Part shown: positions 1 to 5,284 of the stretch, in pieces
How the letters are laid out: each line of letters starts with the position of its first letter
Position numbering within the stretch: position 1 is the first letter of the stretch
DNA from: an uncultured Victivallales bacterium
Lineage (GTDB): Bacteria; Verrucomicrobiota; Lentisphaeria; Oligosphaerales; JAFGRS01
DNA: 5,284 nt
Reading direction: 5' to 3'
Assembly: GCA_903834675.1 (NCBI GenBank)
Contig: CAILKC010000004.1
Span: 1 to 5,284 of the forward strand
Notes under the pieces: generated by a model
Database searches by the model: none
What the model saw: only the letters and a program-made list of their open reading frames with translations
Told to the model about the DNA's origin: nothing
Program-made: the position numbers and the translations under genes

Positions 1-1142
1 AGATCGTAGAGATCACAGCCGACCACGCTGCAGTCGCTGCCGCCATCGAGGTCCACGCCCCAGCTCCCCGTATGACGCAGCGTGCTGCCGGAAAAGGTGA
101 CCGCTTGGCTGTTCCTGAGAACCACGGCAGTCGTGCGGCAATTCTCCAACACGAGGTCCTCGAAGCGCACATGTTCCACCTTGTCCGCCTGCACCAGGTT
201 CTCGCGGACTGACACCGAGACCGGATGGGTGGCCAGCTCGGCGGCGGGCCACAGGTACAAGCGCCGTTGCGCCCGGTCCACGGCCCACTCGCCGGGCGTA
301 TCGATTTCGCCGATGGCATTGAAGGCGTAGAAGTGCCGGTCGGGCAGGTAGCCGAAGCCGGCATCCGCGGGCTGGTCGAGAGCGATGCTCTGTTCCTTCG
401 GGTCAATCGCCTTGAGCCGCATCTTGCTGTCGGCCCAGGGCACGAACCAGAGACCGTTGAACCACAGTTCCGGCTCGCCCGTCCAACGCGCCAGGCGCTC
501 GTTCTTGAAGCGGAAGCGGCCCTCGGTGTAGCGAATACCCATGTGCCCCGCCGACTCCGAGGCCCCCAGGCACTCGCCGGTCATCACAAAGCCCTCATTC
601 GGCCAGCGCGAAACCGGCAGGCGCTCGTTGTCCTGATACAACCCGAGCGGGTATTCGATCTTGCCCTTGAAGCCGCAGCCGCCGTTGGCGAACCCCGGCA
701 GTGGATCAAGCAGCGCCGGCGGCAGCTCGGTCCAAACCACCTTGCCCTGCGCCTTGGCGTCGATCAACTTCAGCACCACAGGATCCGTAACCTGCTTCCA
801 CGTCGCCAGCGTCACGCCGCCCGAGAGGATCGCCGTGCCCCGCTCCGCCGCCCGGTAGACCACCGGCGCCGCCGCCGTCCCGGAGTCCGCCGCCGTCAGC
901 TCAAAGGGACGCGAAAGCTCGTACGTCCCCGGCCGCAGCGTGACCCGCACGCCTCCGGTCGGCAGCGCGCCGGCCTGCTTCAGCTCGCGGACCGCGTCGC
1001 GGGCTTGTTCCAGGGTTCGGAAGGGCTTGTCCGCCGTGCCCAGCCCCGCCGCCGCGCCCTGCGGTGACACCTGGAATTCGACCGCCGCCTGGGCCACCAT
1101 GGCCCCACTGACGGCAAGGGTGGACAAGACCCGGATGAACAT
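1..1142 (-). CDS. Secreted right-handed parallel beta-helix protein, GH141-like or pectate-lyase-like (C-terminus beyond window)
   Basis: The first 380 codons are visible; the frame is open to the left edge, so the C-terminus is missing. The ATG at 1140-1142 is supported by an AAGGAG eight bases upstream and by a signal peptide ending near residue 20 (hydrophobic stretch, then AQA-A), with no lipobox Cys. Residues 24-110 carry the family opening: VSPQG, GTADKPFRTLEQARDAV, a GGVRVTLRPGTYEL strand and LTAADSGT, then VVYRA and ILSGG. Residues 266-299 hold a second family hallmark, ending PGEWAVDRAQRRLYLWP. From about residue 305 the short repeating strands of the helix begin (VRFEDLVLENC, VVLRNSQ, VDLDGGSDCSVVGCDL). 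Proteins of this kind are extracellular glycoside hydrolases or lyases, or uncharacterised. The catalytic rungs normally lie further on, so activity cannot be assigned here. The fold call is firm; the GH141 link is tentative. Confidence 0.88.
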   Translation of the reverse strand, partial: MFIRVLSTLAVSGAMVAQAAVEFQVSPQGAAAGLGTADKPFRTLEQARDAVRELKQAGALPTGGVRVTLRPGTYELSRPFELTAADSGTAAAPVVYRAAERGTAILSGGVTLATWKQVTDPVVLKLIDAKAQGKVVWTELPPALLDPLPGFANGGCGFKGKIEYPLGLYQDNERLPVSRWPNEGFVMTGECLGASESAGHMGIRYTEGRFRFKNERLARWTGEPELWFNGLWFVPWADSKMRLKAIDPKEQSIALDQPADAGFGYLPDRHFYAFNAIGEIDTPGEWAVDRAQRRLYLWPAAELATHPVSVSVRENLVQADKVEHVRFEDLVLENCRTTAVVLRNSQAVTFSGSTLRHTGSWGVDLDGGSDCSVVGCDLYD

Positions 1143-1150
1143 GCTGCTCT

Positions 1151-1156
1151 CTCCTT
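1151..1156 (-). promoter_or_regulatory. Ribosome binding site of the beta-helix gene
   Basis: On the minus strand AAGGAG lies eight bases before the ATG at 1142. It fixes that start over the in-frame internal ATG at codon 15, which would cut the signal peptide in half. Confidence 0.8.
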
Positions 1157-1239
1157 CGAACCCATCCCACGGAGAACCAGAAGGCGGTTAGGTCACAACC
1201 CTGAGCCGCGAATCCGAAAACGCAAGGTGAACGCCGGTC

Positions 1240-1278
1240 GTAACTACTCAGGATACGCAGTTGCACCTGAGTAGTCAC
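1240..1278 (-). repeat. Inverted repeat, 13-bp hairpin in the leader of the beta-helix gene
   Basis: ACTACTCAGG at 1243-1252 is the exact reverse complement of CCTGAGTAGT at 1266-1275, with a 13-base loop between. The arms extend three more positions (1240-1242 against 1276-1278) with one mismatch. Read as minus-strand RNA, that mismatch becomes a G-U wobble, so the transcript could form an unbroken 13-bp stem. It ends about 98 bases before the start codon. It may be a dispersed palindromic repeat, a transposon remnant or a leader-RNA structure; no T-run follows, so it is not a typical intrinsic terminator. Confidence 0.75.
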
Positions 1279-1341
1279 CCCAGGATCTGGAGCGGCCGCG
1301 GCTCGCGGCCAGCCGACCCGACGGTCGGCGCTCCCAGGATC
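1279..1341. repeat. Compact three-way-junction palindrome flanked by 9-bp direct repeats
   Basis: Positions 1289-1334 can fold with 38 of 46 bases paired. An outer stem joins GGAGC (1289-1293) to GCTCC (1330-1334). One 7-bp hairpin is GGCCGCG/CGCGGCC (1294-1300 and 1304-1310, loop GCT). A second is GCCGACC/GGTCGGC (1312-1318 and 1323-1329, loop CGAC). Only A1311 is unpaired at the junction. The direct repeat CCCAGGATC stands on both sides, at 1279-1287 and 1333-1341; the right copy overlaps the outer stem by two bases. The pattern fits a small non-autonomous palindromic element with a target duplication, but the overlap leaves this uncertain. Confidence 0.7.
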
Positions 1342-1365
1342 CTGAACCCTGAACCCTGAACCCTG
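1341..1365. repeat. 7-bp tandem repeat, about 3.5 copies
   Basis: The unit CCTGAAC repeats perfectly three times and is followed by a partial CCTG. It starts inside the palindrome CAGGATCCTG (1335-1344), directly next to the three-way-junction element. It has no evident coding or regulatory role; short tracts of this kind arise by replication slippage and can vary in copy number. Confidence 0.85.
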
Positions 1366-1422
1366 GTTCTCATACAAGCCGGTTCCTGACCTGCCTTCCC
1401 CAGAAATCCCGCCACGCTCGCC

Positions 1423-4400
1423 CTACTCCAGGCGCAGATCGTCCAGCACGAAGCTGACCTGATCCTGGTCGAGGTAGGCGGCCTCGTCGACGAAGAAGTG
1501 CAGGTAGTTGACCGCACCCCATTGCTTCCCGGCCAGCGGGATGCGGACCTGTTGCCAGGCATTAAGCGGGAAGGTGAGCGGTACCGAGAGGCTGTCTCCA
1601 GGCTGACTCCTGAGCGAGAAGGTGACGGCGCGCGGCGGCAGCGTCGCCCGGGTGCTGGTGGCGTAGGCCCAGAAGGTCAGCGCCTGCTTCCCGTTGAGAT
1701 CGAGAGCCGGACTGGGCGTCCAGGTCAGACTGGGCCAGCCGATGGGGTACTTCTCTTCGCCACCCCGGTGATTCACGGTCACGGTGTAGCGCAGGGCGGC
1801 ATCGCCCTGGTGGACGATCTTCGTCTCGCGAGCGACCGCGGACTCCGGGAAGTTCGGCCGCCAGTTGCCCACCTCGTCCAGATCATCCAGCGAGGCCGGG
1901 TCCGCCACAAACAGCGCCACCGAGACCTCGTCCCAGGCAACGCTGCCCTCCAGGTCAAAAGCTTGCAGGTGCAGGCGGACGCTCTGCACCCCCGCGGGGA
2001 GCTTGACCAGGTAGCGGTGCTTCTCCCAGTCGGCGCTGTTTGGCAGCGCGCCCAGCAGCGCCGGGCCGTAGTCACCTTGCGGGCGCGTCGGCAGGTCCAG
2101 CGGCCGCTCGTCGGCGCCGTACTTGGCCAGGAAGACGCGGACTAATCCACGGCTGTACTGCGCCTTGGCCGCGAGGCGGACCGCCAGCGTCTGCCCTGGC
2201 GCCACGGTCAGGTAAGGCGACTCCCAGTCCACCCAGCCTTTCGACAGCCCATCGGAGACCGCCGCCTGGCCGCGCGCGCCCTCCACCGCTCGCACCGTCG
2301 CCGACACTTTTCCTGGCGCGGCGCTGGTAAAGAGGGCCAGCTTCTCAGCGCTGCCGTCGAAGTCGCAGGTGTACGGCAGAGCGACGTGAGCTGCTTGCAG
2401 CAACGGCGCCGCGGGCGCCAGCGGGGGTTCGCCTGCCAGCACGGCCTGCCAGGCAGCGGCGGGGAGCGCGGCTTTGGCCTTTTCCAGCAGAGCGGCGACC
2501 GTCTCCCGTTGGGCCAACAGCGCCGTGGGATCGTGGTTGAAGTCGGTCAGCGCCACACTCACCGCGGGCGGCACGAGGACCGCGGCCTCGGCCTGCCGTA
2601 CCAGCTCGGCCGACGCGCCGGCGGCCTTCAGGGCTGCGCTCGCGTCGCGCAGCAGGCAGAGGTAGTCATAGTCCTCAATGCCGTCACAGATCGCCTCCAG
2701 GCGGACGGTGGAGAGCAGAGAGCCATCCGGATGCGGGTAGACCAGCAGGCCGTCGCCGTTGAAGGCGAAATCCTTGGCCGGCCGGGGATTCCACGGCAGC
2801 TCAGGCCAACGCGGTTCCAAACCCTCGTAGTTAGGGCGCCAGAGGTTCGTGGCGTAGTACAGGAAGCCCGTGCAGCCCTCCTGCCAGGTCTGCCAGCCCA
2901 GCAGGCGCGGTTCGAGCGCCGCATACTCGACGAAGTAGTTGGCGAACGGGTGGGTCGGCGTGCAGGCCACATAGGTCCAGACCTGCTCCCCGCGCTCCTG
3001 CGCTGCCAGGGTATCGGCGCGGACCACCTGCATCGTCTGCGGAATCCACAGATTCACCGCGCCCCGCAACTCGGGCACGATGGCCGTCGTCGAGGCCTTC
3101 GGCAGCCCGGGCGCCACCGCATCAACCAGCGCGTAGACATCCCGCATGACCCCTTTGAGCTCCTCCCAGTCCGGCCGGCAGTGCGGCTCGTCGTAGCCAT
3201 ACAGCCAGGCATCGCGGTCCAGCCCCCGAGCCGCCAGCCAGGCGCGGTAGTCCCGCAAGTAGCGGTAATAGACCAGCTCGCCAAAGTCCTTCACGGTGCC
3301 CGGGCAGTACCCAAGACAGTAGGCATTCAGGCCGCGCGAGCGCATGAACTCGAGGTCCGTCAGACCCGGCCAGGCAAAGGGCGTGTAGAGGTTCATCGGA
3401 TTGAGCTTGTGCTCGAGCATGAACTCCTCGGTCGCGCGCCGTTCCGGATCGGTCATGGGCCGTTTGTAGTAGTTGCGGTATTCGCCCTCGAAGAAGGCGA
3501 AGGCGGTCTTCAACCGCGGCCGCAGCGGCAGGCTGAAACTGCGCACCTGGACCGTGAGCGTGACGGTGCTTTCGGGCAGGCCCTCAGGCTTGAGCGTGAT
3601 CGTGCCGGTGTAGGCCCCCGGGGGCTGCCCAGCCGGACAGCGCACCGTCACCCAGAGCGGCTGGCTCTCACCCACCTTGGCAAAGGCCCCCGCCAGCGGC
3701 CCGAGCCCCGCCTTGCCGCTCCCAAGCCAGTCCAAAGGCACCAACGGGTCCGGCCACCAGCCCTCGCGGTCGCGGGCATAGCTGGCCTTGAGCACCTCGA
3801 CATAGGCCACGGCGTCAAGACGAATCTGCGCCTTGGGCAGGCTGGCGCCGCCGGGGCCAATCAAGTCCGTCCAGCTGGCGCTCAGCCGGGAGATGTCCCG
3901 AGTCATCGGCCGCACCACGAGCTGGCCACTCTCGCGCTCGTTGCCAGCCAGGCTGAGCCGCAGCTCGGTCGCGGGGGTGAAGTCAAGGTCGTCGCGCAGC
4001 ACCTTACGCAGGCTGGTTTCCGTGCCAACGCAATACGCCCCACCCGGCGCGGTTTGCCTGGCCCCTGCCGCCAGGAGCATGGCCTGCAGCCGCCCGAGCA
4101 GCTCGGCGCAGTGCGCATCGAAGGCATTGCAGGCCGCGAGATCAAGCCGCTCGATGCCCACGACGTCAGCCTGAGCTTGCCCGACCTCCGCGGCCAACCC
4201 CTGCACCGCCGCCACATCCGCGCCAGCCAGCCGTTGCAGCAGCGCCAGGCGCGCCTGCAACCGCGGCGCCAGCCGCCGCGAGGCCTGCGCTGCATAGCCT
4301 TGGACGTCATCGATGATGAAGGTGACCTGGTCCCCATCGCCATAGTCCGACTCGGACAGATAGAACTGCCAGTGGCAGATGGCACGGCGCTGAAAGTTGA

Positions 4401-4860
4401 CCGGAAAGTCCAGCCGGAACTGCTTCCACTGCTTCAGGGGCAGTTCGCCGAGGTTTGCCGACCAGTCGTTGCCGCCCTTGTCGCGCAGGATGATTTGCAG
4501 GGAACTCCCCGGCATGACGGCCCGGCTGGACAACGTGTAGACGCTAAAGCTGATGCCGCCCGCGGCCGAGAGGTCCAGCGGCGGCTCGGGGTTGCGCTCG
4601 ATGCGCGGCCAGCCCTTGGGGTACTGCTTGCCCGCAATCGCCTCATCCGCCTTGTGATCAATCGTCACCGCAAAGCGGAGAGCCTGCTTGCCTTCCGCAA
4701 CCAACCCCGACTCGGGCTGGAGCGTGGCCTCCTTCTGCCCGCCCGTGCGCCAGGCGGAAAGATCCTCCATGGTGTCGATCACCAGGGTGGGTTCGGCGCC
4801 CGCGAACGCGGTCACCACCCAAATACCGACGAGCCCTAGCAGACCATGAATGCGCTTCAT
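1423..4860 (-). CDS. Secreted GH123/DUF4091-type glycoside hydrolase with duplicated terminal beta-sandwich modules
   Basis: This is a 1145-residue exported protein. Residues 1-22 are a type I signal peptide (AGA before E23). Residues 24-189 are a carbohydrate-binding-like beta-sandwich, 190-268 an Ala/Leu-rich helical linker, 275-448 the GH123-type N-terminal beta-sandwich and about 450-800 the TIM barrel. The barrel carries YGYDEP, with D557 and E558 matching the GH123 catalytic pair: Asp orients the substrate N-acetyl group and Glu is the acid/base. Further family marks are GFLYYATNLW (665-674), GLLVYPHPDG (704-713) and RLEAICDGIEDYDYL (720-734). Residues 826-985 are another beta-sandwich; 986-1145 repeat the first module. 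Characterised GH123 enzymes are exo-beta-N-acetylgalactosaminidases acting outside the cytoplasm, but most DUF4091 proteins are untested, so GalNAc specificity is inference. The frame stays open upstream to 5127, but that part is palindromic DNA; the signal peptide and GGAGG fix the start at 4860. Confidence 0.92.
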   Translation of the reverse strand: MKRIHGLLGLVGIWVVTAFAGAEPTLVIDTMEDLSAWRTGGQKEATLQPESGLVAEGKQALRFAVTIDHKADEAIAGKQYPKGWPRIERNPEPPLDLSAAGGISFSVYTLSSRAVMPGSSLQIILRDKGGNDWSANLGELPLKQWKQFRLDFPVNFQRRAICHWQFYLSESDYGDGDQVTFIIDDVQGYAAQASRRLAPRLQARLALLQRLAGADVAAVQGLAAEVGQAQADVVGIERLDLAACNAFDAHCAELLGRLQAMLLAAGARQTAPGGAYCVGTETSLRKVLRDDLDFTPATELRLSLAGNERESGQLVVRPMTRDISRLSASWTDLIGPGGASLPKAQIRLDAVAYVEVLKASYARDREGWWPDPLVPLDWLGSGKAGLGPLAGAFAKVGESQPLWVTVRCPAGQPPGAYTGTITLKPEGLPESTVTLTVQVRSFSLPLRPRLKTAFAFFEGEYRNYYKRPMTDPERRATEEFMLEHKLNPMNLYTPFAWPGLTDLEFMRSRGLNAYCLGYCPGTVKDFGELVYYRYLRDYRAWLAARGLDRDAWLYGYDEPHCRPDWEELKGVMRDVYALVDAVAPGLPKASTTAIVPELRGAVNLWIPQTMQVVRADTLAAQERGEQVWTYVACTPTHPFANYFVEYAALEPRLLGWQTWQEGCTGFLYYATNLWRPNYEGLEPRWPELPWNPRPAKDFAFNGDGLLVYPHPDGSLLSTVRLEAICDGIEDYDYLCLLRDASAALKAAGASAELVRQAEAAVLVPPAVSVALTDFNHDPTALLAQRETVAALLEKAKAALPAAAWQAVLAGEPPLAPAAPLLQAAHVALPYTCDFDGSAEKLALFTSAAPGKVSATVRAVEGARGQAAVSDGLSKGWVDWESPYLTVAPGQTLAVRLAAKAQYSRGLVRVFLAKYGADERPLDLPTRPQGDYGPALLGALPNSADWEKHRYLVKLPAGVQSVRLHLQAFDLEGSVAWDEVSVALFVADPASLDDLDEVGNWRPNFPESAVARETKIVHQGDAALRYTVTVNHRGGEEKYPIGWPSLTWTPSPALDLNGKQALTFWAYATSTRATLPPRAVTFSLRSQPGDSLSVPLTFPLNAWQQVRIPLAGKQWGAVNYLHFFVDEAAYLDQDQVSFVLDDLRLE

Positions 4861-4867
4861 GCGTGAT

Positions 4868-4872
4868 CCTCC
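4868..4872 (-). promoter_or_regulatory. Ribosome binding site of the GH123-like gene
   Basis: On the minus strand GGAGG lies seven bases before the ATG at 4860. This near-ideal spacing, with the signal peptide that follows directly, decides the start against the 89-codon upstream extension. Confidence 0.85.
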
Positions 4873-4895
4873 GTCTGGTTCCTGCTCCCGCTCCT

Positions 4896-4921
4896 GGCGC
4901 CGACAACAACGAATCGGCGCC
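4896..4921 (-). repeat. 8-bp hairpin in the 5' leader of the GH123-like gene
   Basis: GGCGCCGA (4896-4903) pairs perfectly with TCGGCGCC (4914-4921) around the 10-base A-rich loop CAACAACGAA. Its near edge lies 35 bases before the start codon. It is probably transcribed as part of the leader and could stabilise the mRNA or influence translation, or it may be one more dispersed palindrome. There is no T-run on the minus strand, so it is not a standard terminator. Confidence 0.7.
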
Positions 4922-4937
4922 CGGCAGCCAATGTAGC

Positions 4938-4953
4938 GCCGGTTCAGTCCGGC
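4938..4953. repeat. 5-bp hairpin, REP-like
   Basis: GCCGG (4938-4942) pairs with CCGGC (4949-4953) around TTCAGT. A related CCGGCAG string occurs at 4921-4927 and again at 4949-4955. The form is typical of short dispersed extragenic palindromes in high-GC genomes, but a single 5-bp stem is weak evidence. Confidence 0.45.
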
Positions 4954-4998
4954 AGCGCAGGTGGCAAGTCCGCCCCAGGCGCGGGTACGTAGTCGAGG

Positions 4999-5015
4999 CT
5001 TTAGCCGGCCTAAAG
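4999..5015. repeat. 6-bp hairpin CTTTAG/CTAAAG
   Basis: CTTTAG (4999-5004) pairs with CTAAAG (5010-5015) around the loop CCGGC. The AT-containing arms stand out in an otherwise GC-rich spacer, which argues against chance from base composition alone. Function is unknown; a dispersed repeat is most likely. Confidence 0.5.
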
Positions 5016-5072
5016 GTAGGGCGCGAAACCGGCGGACCGCCGTGGCGGGCGCAGCTGGAGGGCGAACCCCAG

Positions 5073-5088
5073 CAGGCGCCCAGGCGCC
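5073..5088. repeat. 8-bp direct tandem repeat
   Basis: CAGGCGCC occurs twice head to tail with no spacer. Each copy contains the palindrome GGCGCC. The second copy can also pair through CAGGC (5081-5085) with GCCTG (5094-5098). It may be a slippage product or a target-site trace beside the larger element at 5111. Confidence 0.55.
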
Positions 5089-5110
5089 GGTGAGCCTGGC
5101 TTTGCTGGCC

Positions 5111-5284
5111 GCCCCGAAGGGGCACAATCCCTCAGCCCAGGGCAGCGCCCTGGGTACCGGGCATACCCCAGATTCTCAGCCCTGCAGGGGCGCCATACCT
5201 GGCCGCGCGGTGCCCATGGACTGTCGGTATGCCGCCCCGGCAGGGCTCAATCTCGTTTTGGATTCCATTCCCAGGGCGCTGCCC
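5111..5284. repeat. Nested palindromic element, MITE-like, continuing past the right edge
   Basis: Several inverted repeats are stacked here. GCCCC/GGGGC (5111-5115 and 5119-5123, loop GAA) opens the element. CCCAGGGC/GCCCTGGG (5136-5143 and 5147-5154) forms an 8-bp stem with loop AGC. An inner pair of 22-base arms (5178-5199 and 5226-5247) matches at 20 of 22 positions. The last 15 bases of the window (5270-5284) are the exact reverse complement of 5140-5154, so the outer arms enclose the inner pair and the match is still perfect where the window ends. No transposase reading frame lies inside. The structure fits a non-autonomous palindromic mobile element or a large extragenic repeat. Confidence 0.75.

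Larger units (their letters stand above)
1143..1422. other. 280-base spacer between the two genes, largely palindromic repeat DNA
   Basis: No coding sequence is supported here. The reading frames that cross it are short and low in information. From 1240 to 1365 it is almost continuous secondary structure and tandem repeat, described in separate entries. The stretches 1143-1239 and 1366-1422 show no recognisable motif apart from the ribosome binding site. I found no convincing -35/-10 pair and no hairpin followed by a T-run on the minus strand. Whether the beta-helix gene has its own promoter or is co-transcribed with the upstream gene is therefore undecided. Confidence 0.6.
4861..5110. other. 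Non-coding leader of the GH123-like gene, with many small palindromes
   Basis: Beyond the ribosome binding site there is no supported gene here. The stretch is a string of short inverted and direct repeats, listed separately. A further small palindrome, CGGCGG-A-CCGCCG, lies at 5030-5042. The promoter of the downstream gene must lie here or further right, but no sigma-70-like pair stands out from the GC-rich background. Confidence 0.55.

Noticed and set aside
225..1067. Plus-strand open frame of 280 codons opposite the beta-helix gene
   Set aside because: Composition is Arg/Ala/Gly-rich without motifs. The minus-strand frame covering the same bases carries an intact signal peptide and beta-helix hallmarks.
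1143..1239. Sigma-70 promoter for the beta-helix gene
   Set aside because: TTG-containing strings are present on the minus strand, but none has a plausible -10 box at 16-18 bases; not enough to call.
1289..1334. Possible tRNA or tRNA fragment, suggested by the multi-stem fold
   Set aside because: It has only three stems of 5, 7 and 7 bp, loops of 3 and 4 bases, no anticodon loop or T-loop sequence and no CCA end. A palindromic repeat explains it better.
1341..1365. CRISPR-like or iteron array
   Set aside because: Units are only 7 bp and contiguous, with no spacers; there is no replication or Cas gene nearby. It is a simple tandem repeat.
901..1377. Minus-strand open frame of 158 codons across the spacer and the beta-helix start
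   Set aside because: It reads through the palindromes and tandem repeat in a different frame from the beta-helix gene and shows no family resemblance or ribosome binding site.
2386..4839. Plus-strand open frame of 817 codons antisense to the GH123-like gene
   Set aside because: It is a shadow of the real gene in GC-rich DNA. Its translation is rich in Arg, Gly, Pro, His and Gln with no domain, signal peptide or ribosome binding site, while the minus-strand frame has clear family motifs throughout.
4861..5127. 89-codon N-terminal extension of the GH123-like protein, starting at 5127
   Set aside because: The extension is translated palindromic repeat DNA. It would bury the signal peptide inside the protein and ignore the GGAGG correctly spaced before the ATG at 4860.
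5136..5154. Intrinsic terminator at the 8-bp CCCAGGGC hairpin
   Set aside because: No T-run follows on either strand, and the stem is part of a larger nested palindrome.

Overview
This window is GC-rich bacterial DNA holding two genes. Both lie on the minus strand and both encode exported proteins that look built to act on carbohydrates. Large multi-modular secreted glycosidases, parallel beta-helix proteins and intergenic DNA crowded with palindromes together suggest a free-living polysaccharide degrader of the Planctomycetota/Verrucomicrobiota/Lentisphaerota type or a similar phylum such as Armatimonadota. That placement is inferred from gene content and style; the window has no rRNA or marker gene to confirm it.

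Layout, in order of transcription (right to left). Positions 4861-5284 are non-coding and repeat-rich. They hold a nested palindromic element that runs off the right edge (5111-5284) and a run of shorter hairpins and direct repeats (4896-5088). Positions 1423-4860 encode a 1145-residue secreted protein with a GH123/DUF4091-type core. It keeps the Asp-Glu catalytic pair (D557, E558) and is bracketed by two copies of the same beta-sandwich module, one just after the signal peptide and one at the extreme C-terminus. Positions 1143-1422 are a 280-base spacer whose middle is almost entirely structured: a 13-bp hairpin, a very compact three-way-junction palindrome and a 7-bp tandem repeat. Positions 1-1142 are the first 380 codons of a second secreted protein, a right-handed parallel beta-helix protein (GH141-like or pectate-lyase-like), cut off by the left edge.

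Both genes have a clear signal peptide and a good Shine-Dalgarno sequence. They point the same way, so they may belong to one glycan-degradation locus: the GH123-like enzyme would remove terminal sugars and the beta-helix protein would act on another linkage of the same glycan. The shared substrate is inference. The spacer could carry its own promoter or be read through; I see no convincing sigma-70 promoter and no intrinsic terminator with a T-run anywhere in the window. There is no regulator, transporter, tRNA, CRISPR array or transposase gene. The most unusual content is the duplicated terminal module of the large enzyme and the ordered palindromic elements in both intergenic regions.
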